Assembly (NCBI GenBank): GCA_001899145.1
Contig: MKVF01000018.1
Location: 186,001-250,000, forward strand
Reading direction: 5' to 3'
From: Flavobacteriia bacterium 40-80
Lineage (GTDB): Bacteria; Bacteroidota; Bacteroidia; Flavobacteriales_D; Crocinitomicaceae
DNA length: 64,000 nt
Of the stretch, positions 26,132-34,103 are shown in pieces; the first letter of the stretch is position 1; each line of letters starts with the position of its first letter. A program made the position numbers and the translations under genes. The notes beneath the pieces were generated by a model. The model was not told the origin of the DNA. It saw nothing but the letters and a program-made list of their open reading frames with translations, and ran no database searches.

Positions 26132-26174
26132 AACTACAAAACCCCGATGGCCATGCCATCGGGGTTTTGTAGTT
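26132..26174. terminator. Perfect 20-bp inverted repeat, terminator-like
   Basis: The arms 26132-26151 and 26155-26174 are exact complements around the 3-nt loop CAT. The core is AACCCCGATGGC...GCCATCGGGGTT. There is no long T-run beyond the stem, though each strand has TTTTG inside the 3' arm. It could be a bidirectional terminator that insulates the adhesin gene from serS, or a protein-binding or mobile-repeat site. Confidence 0.6.
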
Positions 26175-26288
26175 ATAAACGTATAACTATCCTCAGAAAT
26201 TTTATATTTCTAAATGACTGTTTTTAACTTCTCAATCTTTCCGGAAAGAGCTGTTTCAGGCTAAATTCAATAGACTCCGGATCGTTTT

Positions 26289-26304
26289 TTTGATGTACAT
26301 CAAA
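26289..26304. promoter_or_regulatory. FNR-like box upstream of the 26.4-kb adhesin
   Basis: TTTGATGTACATCAAA is a perfect 16-bp palindrome of TTGAT-N4-ATCAA form, ending 85 bp before the adhesin ATG. Similar sites lie at 37175-37190 and 40790-40805. A Crp/Fnr regulator gene at 37.3 kb is the likely reader. Confidence 0.7.
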
Positions 26305-26389
26305 TTAGTAAGGTTAATTATCTGTTTTTCTTGTAATGCACGTAAAAAAGTCCTTACTTCCCGAAAATATTGTATTTAAAAATAAACTT

Positions 26390-29300
26390 ATGAAAAACTA
26401 TTACTTTTATTTTAAATTCCGTGTGATAGCTTTTATCGGGCTATTATTTTCCGGCGGTGTGGTTTGGGGACAGACCACAGAAACGTTTGGATATACCGGA
26501 AGTGTTGTTGACTGGACAGTGCCGGCAGGGGTTAATTCAGTTGAGATAGAATGCTGGGGCGCAGGAGGAGCAGGACTGGGTTCTAATGGCAGTAACTCTT
26601 CCGGCGGTGGAGGCGGAGGTGCCTATGCGAAAAAAACCTTATCTGTACTGCCGGGACAACAATATAAATTTTATGTAGGTAAAGGAGGAATAACTGCTGC
26701 ATGGGCAATATTACCGGTAAACGGAGAAAATTCTTATTTTAAGAATTTTGATGAATCTGTAACTCATGCTCTTGCTGAGGGAGGAAAAAGCAGTGTAGGT
26801 GCTGCTGGTGCTGCTGGTGGACAAGCTGCTAATTCAATAGGAGATATAAAAAATTCCGGAGGTAACGGTTTTGCAGGTCAGGGTTCAGGTACCGGTGGTG
26901 GTGGTGGTGGTGGTGCCGCAGGACCAAGTGGAAATGGGGGCACACCTGCTGGAACTAGTACTGCGACGAAAATGACAGGAGGAACAGGTAATTCAGGAAT
27001 TGCGGGAAACGCAGGTGCGGGAGGAACTGCTGTTAAAAATAATCCGGGTGTAGCAGGCAATAATTACAGTGGAGGCGCAAGTGGTACGAATGGTGCAAGA
27101 GCAGGTGCAAACGGTGCGAACGGATATGTCAGAATAACTTACACCATTGAAACGTGTTCCGGTATTCCAAACGGCGGTACGGCTGTTGCCAATCCGGCTA
27201 CGATTTATTGTTCGGGATCCAGCTCGTTGTCATTGTCGGGTAATAGCTACGGTATAGGCATTACTTATCAATGGCAGGAATATGACGGCTCTTCATGGGT
27301 AAATATTAACGGAGCTGACCAGGAAACTTATTTAGCAACATTACCAACACTTGGAACGTTTAAATACCGCTGCGAGCTGGTCTGCGTTAGCGACGGAACT
27401 CCGAGCTATTCGACTGAAAAAGAAGTAGAAGTAGTCAGTGGTACTGCTCCGAATGCGCCTACTGTTAATCCGGCAACGAATGTCAACAATACTTCTTTTG
27501 ACATAAGCTGGTCTGCTGAAAGCAGCGTCATCGGCTATTATGTGGACATTGCGACAGATGCCGCTTTTACCAATTTTATAGCCGGATATAACGGAAAAGA
27601 TGTTGGAAACGTAACAACCTGGAACGTAACAGGAGTATTGGCAGGAACGGATTATTATTACCGTGTCAGAGCGTATAGTGGCTGTCAGACAAGTGGTAAT
27701 TCAAATGATGAGCAGGTTACAACAACCTTAAATTATTGTTCTTCGACAGGAAGTAATCAGTCAAATAAATATGTTTCCAATGTTACCTTTGCAGGAATAA
27801 GCAATACGACTAATAATTCAGGCGCTGCCTATAAAGATTATACGGCTATCTCCGGAACTGTTTGCGCAGGTTCATCTAATTCTATATCGGTTTCTACGTC
27901 TAATAGTGCAAATAGTGCAATGAATGTAACTGTATGGATCGACTGGAATAAAAACGGAACATTTGAAAGCGTAGAATTGTTGAATCTGGGAGCTAATTCC
28001 GGGAGCGGGGCTAAAACATTTACAGGGAATTATATGATTCCTTCTAATGCGGAAACCGGCAATGTCCGTATGCGCGTTATATGTGCTGAAACAAATCCTG
28101 TTTTTGATCCATGTTCTACTTTTTCAAACGGAGAAGTGGAAGATTATACAATTACAATTAAAAAGCCTATAGCTTATGCAGGTTCAGTGGTGGCAGCAGT
28201 TTGTCCGGGAGAGGTTTCCGCTGCCATGGGAGGAACTATTGGAGGTACGGCTACAAGCGGTGTCTGGTCCGGTGGTGCCGGGACCTGGTCTGACGCTTCC
28301 GATCCTGCGAATGCTACTTACACAGCGGCTTTAACGGAAAGCGGAAATATTACTTTGACATTAACGGCAATGGATGCATCTTGCAGTGCAACAGATACTA
28401 AGATAATAGAAGTTCATACGCCACCTGCTGTTAATTTAGGCCTGGATGCAGCTTATTGTATCGGTTCAGCATTTAACCTGACATTGGATGCAGGAACAGG
28501 TGGAGATTACCTTTGGTCAGACAATTCGACCAATCAGACACTTACAGTAACTTCTTCCGGGACATACTCCGTAATTGTTACCGATGCAAATGGTTGTGAA
28601 GGAAAAGATACGATTGTTGTAACACAAAATGCGCTACCGGTTGTTAATTTAGGACCTGATGCAGCAATTTGTACAGGATCAACTTTAACGCTGGATGCCG
28701 GAGCCGGAATGGACTATTTATGGTCCGATAATTCTGTTAATCAAATGCTTGTGGTCGGTGCTGCCGGAACGTATTCCGTAATTGTTACAGATATAAACGG
28801 TTGTGAAGGAAAAGACACGGTTGTTATCACAGAAAATGCGCTGCCTGTTGTTGATCTGGGTTCTGATGCGGCTTATTGTGCCGGTTCGACGTTTAATATG
28901 ACATTAGATGCCGGAACAGGCGGAGATTACCTTTGGTCAGACAATTCGACCAATCAGACACTTACCGTAACTTCTTCCGGAACGTATTCTGTAATTGTTG
29001 CAGATATAAACGGTTGTGAAGGAAAAGACACAATTGTTATCACAGAACATGCGTTGCCTGTTGTTGATCTGGGTTCTGACGCATCTTATTGTGCCGGTTC
29101 GGTATTTAATATGACATTGGATGCCGGATCCGGAATGGACTACTTATGGTCGGATAATTCCATGAATCAGACACTTATCGTAACTTCTTCCGGAACGTAC
29201 TCCGTAATTGTTACAGATATAAACGGCTGTGAAGGCAAAGACACGGTTGTTGTCACAGAACATGCGCTACCTGTTGTTGATTTGGGTTCTGATGCGGCTT

Positions 29301-30406
29301 ATTGTGCCGGTTCGGCATTTAATATGACATTGGACGCTGGTGCTGGAACGGACTACTTATGGTCGGATAATTCCACGAACCAGACACTTACCGTAACTTC
29401 TTCCGGGATGTATTCCGTAATTGTTACCGATGCAAACGGCTGTGAAGAAAAAGACACGATTGTTATCACAGAGAACGCACTGCCAATAGTTAATTTAGGA
29501 CCTGATGCGGCAATTTGTACAGGATCAACTTTAACGTTGGATGCCGGATCCGGAATGGGTTATTTATGGTCCGATAATTCCATGAATCAAACCCTTATAG
29601 TAGGTTATGCCGGAACATATTCCGTAATTGCTACCGATGTAAACGGTTGTGAAGGCAAAGATACGGTTGTTGTCACAGAACATGCGCTGCCTGTTGTTAA
29701 TTTAGGCCCGGATACAGCTATTTGCCAGGGAACGACTTTAACACTAAATGCGGGAACAGGCGGAGATTACCTGTGGTCCGATAATTCCACGAACCAGACA
29801 CTTACTGTAAGCTTTTCCGGAATGTATTCCGTAACTGTTACAGATATGAACGGCTGTAAAGGAAAAGATACGATCGTTGTAGCACAGAATGCTTTACCGT
29901 CAGCAGGTAGCTTATCATCAACTCTGACCACGGATTGTACTTTTGATTTTAGTGTGTCGGCTGTATCGGCTGTTACTTCGTACACGTGGAATTTCGGAGA
30001 CGGAGCAACTGCGACAACAAATATCGCTTCTACATCTCATTCTTATGCGTCAGAGGGAACTTATACAGTTAAAGTTACCATGTCGAACAATTGTAGCTCG
30101 ATTGAAAAGCAAGCGACTGTTACATGTGATAAAACAGCTGTTTCAGACCTTATGTCAAACAGCAGAGTGATTATTTATCCGAATCCTGCTTCTGCGAGTG
30201 TGACTGTTCAAAATGCTGATGATCTGAACATGCAGTCAGTTACGGTGATTGATAACTTAGGAAAAATAGTTTATCATGGAATCCCGGATTCCGTTAATAA
30301 GTCAGGTTTCCAGCTGAATGTATCTGAATTTTCAAATGGTCTCTATACATTAAGAATAATAACTGACAGGGGAATAGTTACAGAGAGAATTGAAGTTTTA
30401 AAATAG
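26390..30406 (+). CDS. Giant Gly-rich adhesin with GEVED, FN3 and 7 tandem repeats, T9SS type A-like sorting domain
   Basis: This is a predicted T9SS-exported surface protein. ATG at 26390 is preferred over 26336 because it opens the signal peptide (MKNYYFYFKF...GVVWGQ), giving 1338 residues. A glycine-rich domain (about 40-250: WGAGGAGLG, GGGGGGAYAKK) is followed by an Ig-like and an FN3-like unit. A GEVED-type domain comes next (WIDWNKNGTFESVE...GEVEDYTI, about 500-590). Seven ~70-residue repeats follow (678-1168: LPVVDLGSDAAYC, YLWSDNSTNQTL, NGCEGKDT), then a PKD unit (YTWNFGDGA) and a sorting domain IIYPNPASASVTVQ...LYTLRIITDRG. It shares its first ~300 residues' architecture with the 41-kb protein. 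An FNR-like box lies upstream. Confidence 0.85.
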   Translation: MKNYYFYFKFRVIAFIGLLFSGGVVWGQTTETFGYTGSVVDWTVPAGVNSVEIECWGAGGAGLGSNGSNSSGGGGGGAYAKKTLSVLPGQQYKFYVGKGGITAAWAILPVNGENSYFKNFDESVTHALAEGGKSSVGAAGAAGGQAANSIGDIKNSGGNGFAGQGSGTGGGGGGGAAGPSGNGGTPAGTSTATKMTGGTGNSGIAGNAGAGGTAVKNNPGVAGNNYSGGASGTNGARAGANGANGYVRITYTIETCSGIPNGGTAVANPATIYCSGSSSLSLSGNSYGIGITYQWQEYDGSSWVNINGADQETYLATLPTLGTFKYRCELVCVSDGTPSYSTEKEVEVVSGTAPNAPTVNPATNVNNTSFDISWSAESSVIGYYVDIATDAAFTNFIAGYNGKDVGNVTTWNVTGVLAGTDYYYRVRAYSGCQTSGNSNDEQVTTTLNYCSSTGSNQSNKYVSNVTFAGISNTTNNSGAAYKDYTAISGTVCAGSSNSISVSTSNSANSAMNVTVWIDWNKNGTFESVELLNLGANSGSGAKTFTGNYMIPSNAETGNVRMRVICAETNPVFDPCSTFSNGEVEDYTITIKKPIAYAGSVVAAVCPGEVSAAMGGTIGGTATSGVWSGGAGTWSDASDPANATYTAALTESGNITLTLTAMDASCSATDTKIIEVHTPPAVNLGLDAAYCIGSAFNLTLDAGTGGDYLWSDNSTNQTLTVTSSGTYSVIVTDANGCEGKDTIVVTQNALPVVNLGPDAAICTGSTLTLDAGAGMDYLWSDNSVNQMLVVGAAGTYSVIVTDINGCEGKDTVVITENALPVVDLGSDAAYCAGSTFNMTLDAGTGGDYLWSDNSTNQTLTVTSSGTYSVIVADINGCEGKDTIVITEHALPVVDLGSDASYCAGSVFNMTLDAGSGMDYLWSDNSMNQTLIVTSSGTYSVIVTDINGCEGKDTVVVTEHALPVVDLGSDAAYCAGSAFNMTLDAGAGTDYLWSDNSTNQTLTVTSSGMYSVIVTDANGCEEKDTIVITENALPIVNLGPDAAICTGSTLTLDAGSGMGYLWSDNSMNQTLIVGYAGTYSVIATDVNGCEGKDTVVVTEHALPVVNLGPDTAICQGTTLTLNAGTGGDYLWSDNSTNQTLTVSFSGMYSVTVTDMNGCKGKDTIVVAQNALPSAGSLSSTLTTDCTFDFSVSAVSAVTSYTWNFGDGATATTNIASTSHSYASEGTYTVKVTMSNNCSSIEKQATVTCDKTAVSDLMSNSRVIIYPNPASASVTVQNADDLNMQSVTVIDNLGKIVYHGIPDSVNKSGFQLNVSEFSNGLYTLRIITDRGIVTERIEVLK
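28421..29893 (+). repeat. Seven in-frame ~210-bp tandem repeats inside the adhesin gene
   Basis: Each unit encodes about 70 residues with L-x-V-D/N-L-G-x-D-A-A-x-C at its start and V-T-D-x-N-G-C-E-G-K-D-T near its end. Units fall into an AYCAGS type and an AICTGS type and are very close at DNA level, which suggests recent duplication or gene conversion. Confidence 0.9.
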
Positions 30407-30451
30407 TTTTAAAAGTGCATAAAATCGGTGAACGAGTTTGCTTTCCGATAA

Positions 30452-30486
30452 AAAAGACCGGTGGAGATGTTCTCCATCGGTTTTTT
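30452..30486. terminator. Bidirectional terminator between the adhesin and the DMT transporter
   Basis: AAAAGACCGGTGGAGA (30452-30467) pairs with TCTCCATCGGTTTTTT (30471-30486), with two G-T pairs and a 3-nt loop. T/A runs flank both sides. Confidence 0.85.
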
Positions 30487-30604
30487 ATTGAACTGATTAA
30501 TAGTTCTTCTTAAAAAAGAATAAGACAGAATAACTTCAATTCATATTGGGAAACCAAGAGTAGGGAAATATACTTTTTATTAGCTTGACAGGGTTTTTTA
30601 CCTT

Positions 30605-31483
30605 TTAGCTTGCTATTTTCTGTTTTCTGAGAGTAATAAATATTTGTAACAGAAGAGAAGCCATCACAAAAAACAATCCGGCATAAAATGAAAAATAGAC
30701 TTCTTTGCTTTCCCCGAAAAATAAAAACGCCAGAAAGATCGCGTAAATCGGTTCAAGCGTAAAGCTTAAATTCACGGTGAAAGCAGAGATCTTTTTCAAT
30801 ACTTCCGTGAAGGAAACATATAACCCGACCGTACAGAAAAGCGCGAGTAAAATAAGGAAAAGCGCATCCTTCGGGCCGGGTAATAGATCTGTAACGGGAA
30901 AAAAGTACAGGTAAACCGGCATTAAAAGAGTCAACCCGGCTAATCCGCCGATCATTTGATAATAATTGATCTGTTTGCTGTCGTAAACCTTAACCAGCCG
31001 TTCGTTATAAATGGTATAAAGTGCGGCAAATACAGGAGCAATGATGCCGAGTAAAATTCCTGTCTGGTAAGAGGAATCGAAGTGAAATATTAAGATAATC
31101 CCTAAAAGCGTAATAGCGCTTAAGCCAAGTTCGCTGACCTGGAATCTCGTTTTATGAATAAGAGGCTTTAAAATGGCCGTAAAAAAGCTGGTCAGACAAT
31201 AACATACCACGCCGATAGAGATGTTTGAATACTTTATGCTCGCGTAAAAAAATACCCAGTCCATTGTAATAAACATCCCGATTTTCGCAATGTTAAACTT
31301 TTCTCTGAAGGTGATCCGTGTGTCTGTACGGAAGAATCGTACAACGAAAAATAAAATAACAGCAGAGAAGAATAACCTGTACCAGGCTAACATTCCCTCA
31401 TTGAGCGAAATAAGCTTTCCGAATACACCTGTAAATCCCGCAAGTACCACGGCGAAGTGTAACAATAAGTATGAATTCTTCAT
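30605..31483 (-). CDS. EamA/DMT-family transporter
   Basis: This is a 292-residue inner-membrane protein with about ten hydrophobic helices arranged as two EamA halves. The first half has FTGVFGKLISLNEGMLAWYR and the second has LALFCTVGLYVSFTEVLKKI followed by FTLEPIYAIFLAFLFFGE, typical of RhaT/YdcZ-like drug/metabolite transporters. The substrate cannot be told. It interrupts the surface-protein island and is transcribed toward the adhesin terminator. Confidence 0.85.
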   Translation of the reverse strand: MKNSYLLLHFAVVLAGFTGVFGKLISLNEGMLAWYRLFFSAVILFFVVRFFRTDTRITFREKFNIAKIGMFITMDWVFFYASIKYSNISIGVVCYCLTSFFTAILKPLIHKTRFQVSELGLSAITLLGIILIFHFDSSYQTGILLGIIAPVFAALYTIYNERLVKVYDSKQINYYQMIGGLAGLTLLMPVYLYFFPVTDLLPGPKDALFLILLALFCTVGLYVSFTEVLKKISAFTVNLSFTLEPIYAIFLAFLFFGESKEVYFSFYAGLFFVMASLLLQIFITLRKQKIAS

Positions 31484-31572
31484 GAAAGTTATAAGGTGTG
31501 AATTTCGAATTGCAAATCAGTTTTGAATTATAAGCCCGAATTTTCCATCTGATGTTTATATCTTTTGTCTTT

Positions 31573-31620
31573 CATCTATATGTCCTGATATCTTAACATC
31601 TAAAATCCTAATATCATCTT
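31573..31620. repeat. Short 3'-flank repeat, copy B
   Basis: CTTAACATC followed by AAAATCCTAATATCATCT overlaps the 3' end of the minus-strand T9SS gene, as in copy A at 117-160. Confidence 0.45.
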
Positions 31621-34052
31621 TCCAAATGAAAAAATCCGTGTCCTTCATACTGCTTATCCGAAAGATCCGTGATCTTATATTTATAAAAATAAACTCCTTC
31701 CGGTGAATTTCCTCCGTCCCAGGTATCTGTCGGTTTTTCCAGCTTCGTCATAAGATTCCCCCAGCGATTGAAAATTTCTACATAAACCGTTTTTGCATTT
31801 TCCGTATAAATGAAATATTCGTCATTTGCGCCGTCTTTATTCGGAGTGAAAATATTAGGCGTAATAATGACAATTTCAGGTAAATCAAAAACAATAATGC
31901 CTGTTTTGGCAGTATCCTGGCAAATGCCGTTGCTGGCGATTAAAATGATTTCAAAACTTCCGCTCGTGGTATAATTTACAACAGGTGGAATAGGAGCACT
32001 GCTTGACTGGCCGTTGCCAAACGTCCATGAATAGCTGCTGGAGTTGGTCGAAGTGTTGGTTAATGTGACTGCCAGTGGCGCGCTGCCGGTTGCAGGTGTT
32101 GCTGTAAATGAAGCATCCGGATTCGGGAGAACAGTGATGGTAACGGTCCCTGTTCCTGTGCAGCCGGCTGCAGAAGTTCCCGTCACTGTATAAGTGGTGG
32201 TTGAATTAGGAGTTGCAATAACCGTATTTCCTGTTGTTGTATTTAAATCGGTCGCAGGTGACCATGTATAAGTCGCATTTCCGGCAACATTCAGAGGAAC
32301 GGACATTCCCGCACAGATTTTACTGTTTTGAGGTGTAATAGTAACAGGTAAAGTAGCCTGAACATTGACAACCACGCTGACAGGTGTTCCCGTACAGGCT
32401 CCGAGTGACGGTGTAATCGTGTAGGTTACGCTGCCCGTTAGATCAGAACAGGTAAGTGTTTGGTTAATACTATTGCCGGTTCCATTACTTGCTCCGGAAA
32501 CATTTGCTGTGGATGTATATGTCCAGGAGAATGTTGTTCCATTAACGGAGGAAGCTAAAGGGATATTTGTTGTTTCACCCGTGCAGATCCCTTCACCTTG
32601 TGCAATTACATCAGGAGTGGGATTTACAGTAATGTTTAATGTTACCGGATTTGCCTGGCAGGAGCCGGAACCTGAATTCGGTGTGAATGTATAAGTACCG
32701 GATTGTGTATTATCAAAAGTTGCCGGCGACCACACTCCCGAAACGTTATTATCCGATGTTACCGGTAACGTGATATTTGTTCCTGAACAAACTGAAGAAG
32801 GAATAGAAAAAGACGGTGTGATCTGATTGTCAACAACAATCGTCATCTGAGCCGTGTTAGCACACTCATTTGCTGCAGGAGTGAACGTGTAAGTTGTTGT
32901 TGTTGTATTATTGATTGCCGGAGACCATGTTCCTGTTATTCCGTTAGTTGACGTTATTGGTAAAGCCAGGGACGTTCCTGAGCAAACCGGCCCGGGATTG
33001 GTAAATGAAGGAGTTACTTTTTGATTCACTGTTATTGTCATAGTCGTAGTAGGAGAGGAGCCACAACCGCCTCCGCCTGCAGGAGTAAACGTATATGTTT
33101 TAGTTGTATTTACATCAACCGCCGGTGACCATGTTCCTGAGATTCCGTTTGTGGATGTTACTGGAAGCGTAAAATTTTCTCCTGCACAAAACGGGCCGAT
33201 CTGGTTGAAAGTAGGTGTTGCTCCGCCAGCCGCCTGTACATTGATTGTGAAATTATATTCAGAAGAGCTGGGACAAAGTGAAGTACCACCGTTAGAAGTA
33301 ATTTTATAGTTATATGATCCCGGCGTTGAAGGTGGTGTAACCGTTACGGTTGCGCCGGATGTTGCACTTAAACCGGCATCACCTGACCATGTATAGCTTC
33401 CGGATCCGCCACTTGCTGTAACCGTAACACTTTGACCGGCACATAAGGTGGAATTTTGATTAATATCTGCTGTTAAGCCGGTAGAAATTCCTGAAGATGC
33501 GGCAATTGTAAAACCGCAATTCTGACTTGAATAACCGTCAATTAAAATATAGTAGGTTTCTCCGGGAGTAAGGTTATTTACGTTGATATTATGCGGAGCG
33601 GTCTGTTGATTCATCTGCATGTTACAATACTTTAGATCAACAGGACCGCTGGAACAATCGGCAGCAGAGAAAATAGCTATCTGAATGGCTTTTGTTGTCA
33701 GCGGCTTCTGGCAGTTGTAAACATAGACATTCAGGTCAATGGTGTTAGAGCTTGGTACAAATTTTAAATACCTGTCATTATCAAGTGTAAAGCAGTCAAT
33801 ACTTGACTGACAGCACGTGCCGACAGCATTTCTTAATGCTTGCCAGGCGCTTACGGACTTAGAAGGAGTTGTTCCGCAGTAACCGTTAAAATCACAAATC
33901 GGGGTTGCAGTACAAACACTGTTTCCGGGAGGTGTGCTTGGAGCACATGGCGGTGCACCGGCAGGTTGTGCGAAAGAGAGGGCATGGAAAAAAATGGTGA
34001 AAACAGCGCTCAGAAAAAATGTACGACAAGAACGCCCAGAAAACATTTTCAT
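31614..34052 (-). CDS. Secreted Ig/PKD-repeat protein with T9SS type B sorting domain
   Basis: This is an 812-residue surface protein. A signal peptide ends near LSFAQ (residue ~29). Residues ~35-190 form a Cys-rich beta domain (TPICDFNGYCGTTPSKSVSAW). Three ~67-residue repeats follow (GPFCAGENFTLP, NGISGTWSPA, TYTFTPA), homologous to the six in the next upstream gene. Then come further Ig-like units and a PKD domain (YSWTFGNGQSS), and finally the type B sorting domain (IFTPNKDGANDEYFIYTENA, FNRWGNLM, WDGGNSPEGVYFYKY). Its start is 51 bp after the stop of the 37-kb gene, so the two are probably one operon. Confidence 0.83.
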   Translation of the reverse strand: MKMFSGRSCRTFFLSAVFTIFFHALSFAQPAGAPPCAPSTPPGNSVCTATPICDFNGYCGTTPSKSVSAWQALRNAVGTCCQSSIDCFTLDNDRYLKFVPSSNTIDLNVYVYNCQKPLTTKAIQIAIFSAADCSSGPVDLKYCNMQMNQQTAPHNINVNNLTPGETYYILIDGYSSQNCGFTIAASSGISTGLTADINQNSTLCAGQSVTVTASGGSGSYTWSGDAGLSATSGATVTVTPPSTPGSYNYKITSNGGTSLCPSSSEYNFTINVQAAGGATPTFNQIGPFCAGENFTLPVTSTNGISGTWSPAVDVNTTKTYTFTPAGGGGCGSSPTTTMTITVNQKVTPSFTNPGPVCSGTSLALPITSTNGITGTWSPAINNTTTTTYTFTPAANECANTAQMTIVVDNQITPSFSIPSSVCSGTNITLPVTSDNNVSGVWSPATFDNTQSGTYTFTPNSGSGSCQANPVTLNITVNPTPDVIAQGEGICTGETTNIPLASSVNGTTFSWTYTSTANVSGASNGTGNSINQTLTCSDLTGSVTYTITPSLGACTGTPVSVVVNVQATLPVTITPQNSKICAGMSVPLNVAGNATYTWSPATDLNTTTGNTVIATPNSTTTYTVTGTSAAGCTGTGTVTITVLPNPDASFTATPATGSAPLAVTLTNTSTNSSSYSWTFGNGQSSSAPIPPVVNYTTSGSFEIILIASNGICQDTAKTGIIVFDLPEIVIITPNIFTPNKDGANDEYFIYTENAKTVYVEIFNRWGNLMTKLEKPTDTWDGGNSPEGVYFYKYKITDLSDKQYEGHGFFHLER

Positions 34053-34103
34053 ACTTTGGATTTATTTTAATTTACTTTTTTATTTATAATGGATCAATAC
34101 TTA

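Larger units (their letters stand above)
25997..26389. other. Intergenic stretch upstream of the first Gly-rich adhesin
   Basis: No gene is supported. It holds a perfect 20-bp inverted repeat at 26132-26174 and a perfect 16-bp palindrome of FNR-box form at 26289-26304. The ATG at 26336 is in frame with the adhesin but precedes its signal peptide by 18 codons. Confidence 0.6.

Noticed and set aside
25982-26227. 81-aa ORF after serS
   Set aside because: It runs through the serS terminator and the 20-bp inverted repeat; no recognisable protein features.
28421-29893. CRISPR-like array
   Set aside because: The units are long, in-frame coding repeats without spacers; no cas genes are in the window.
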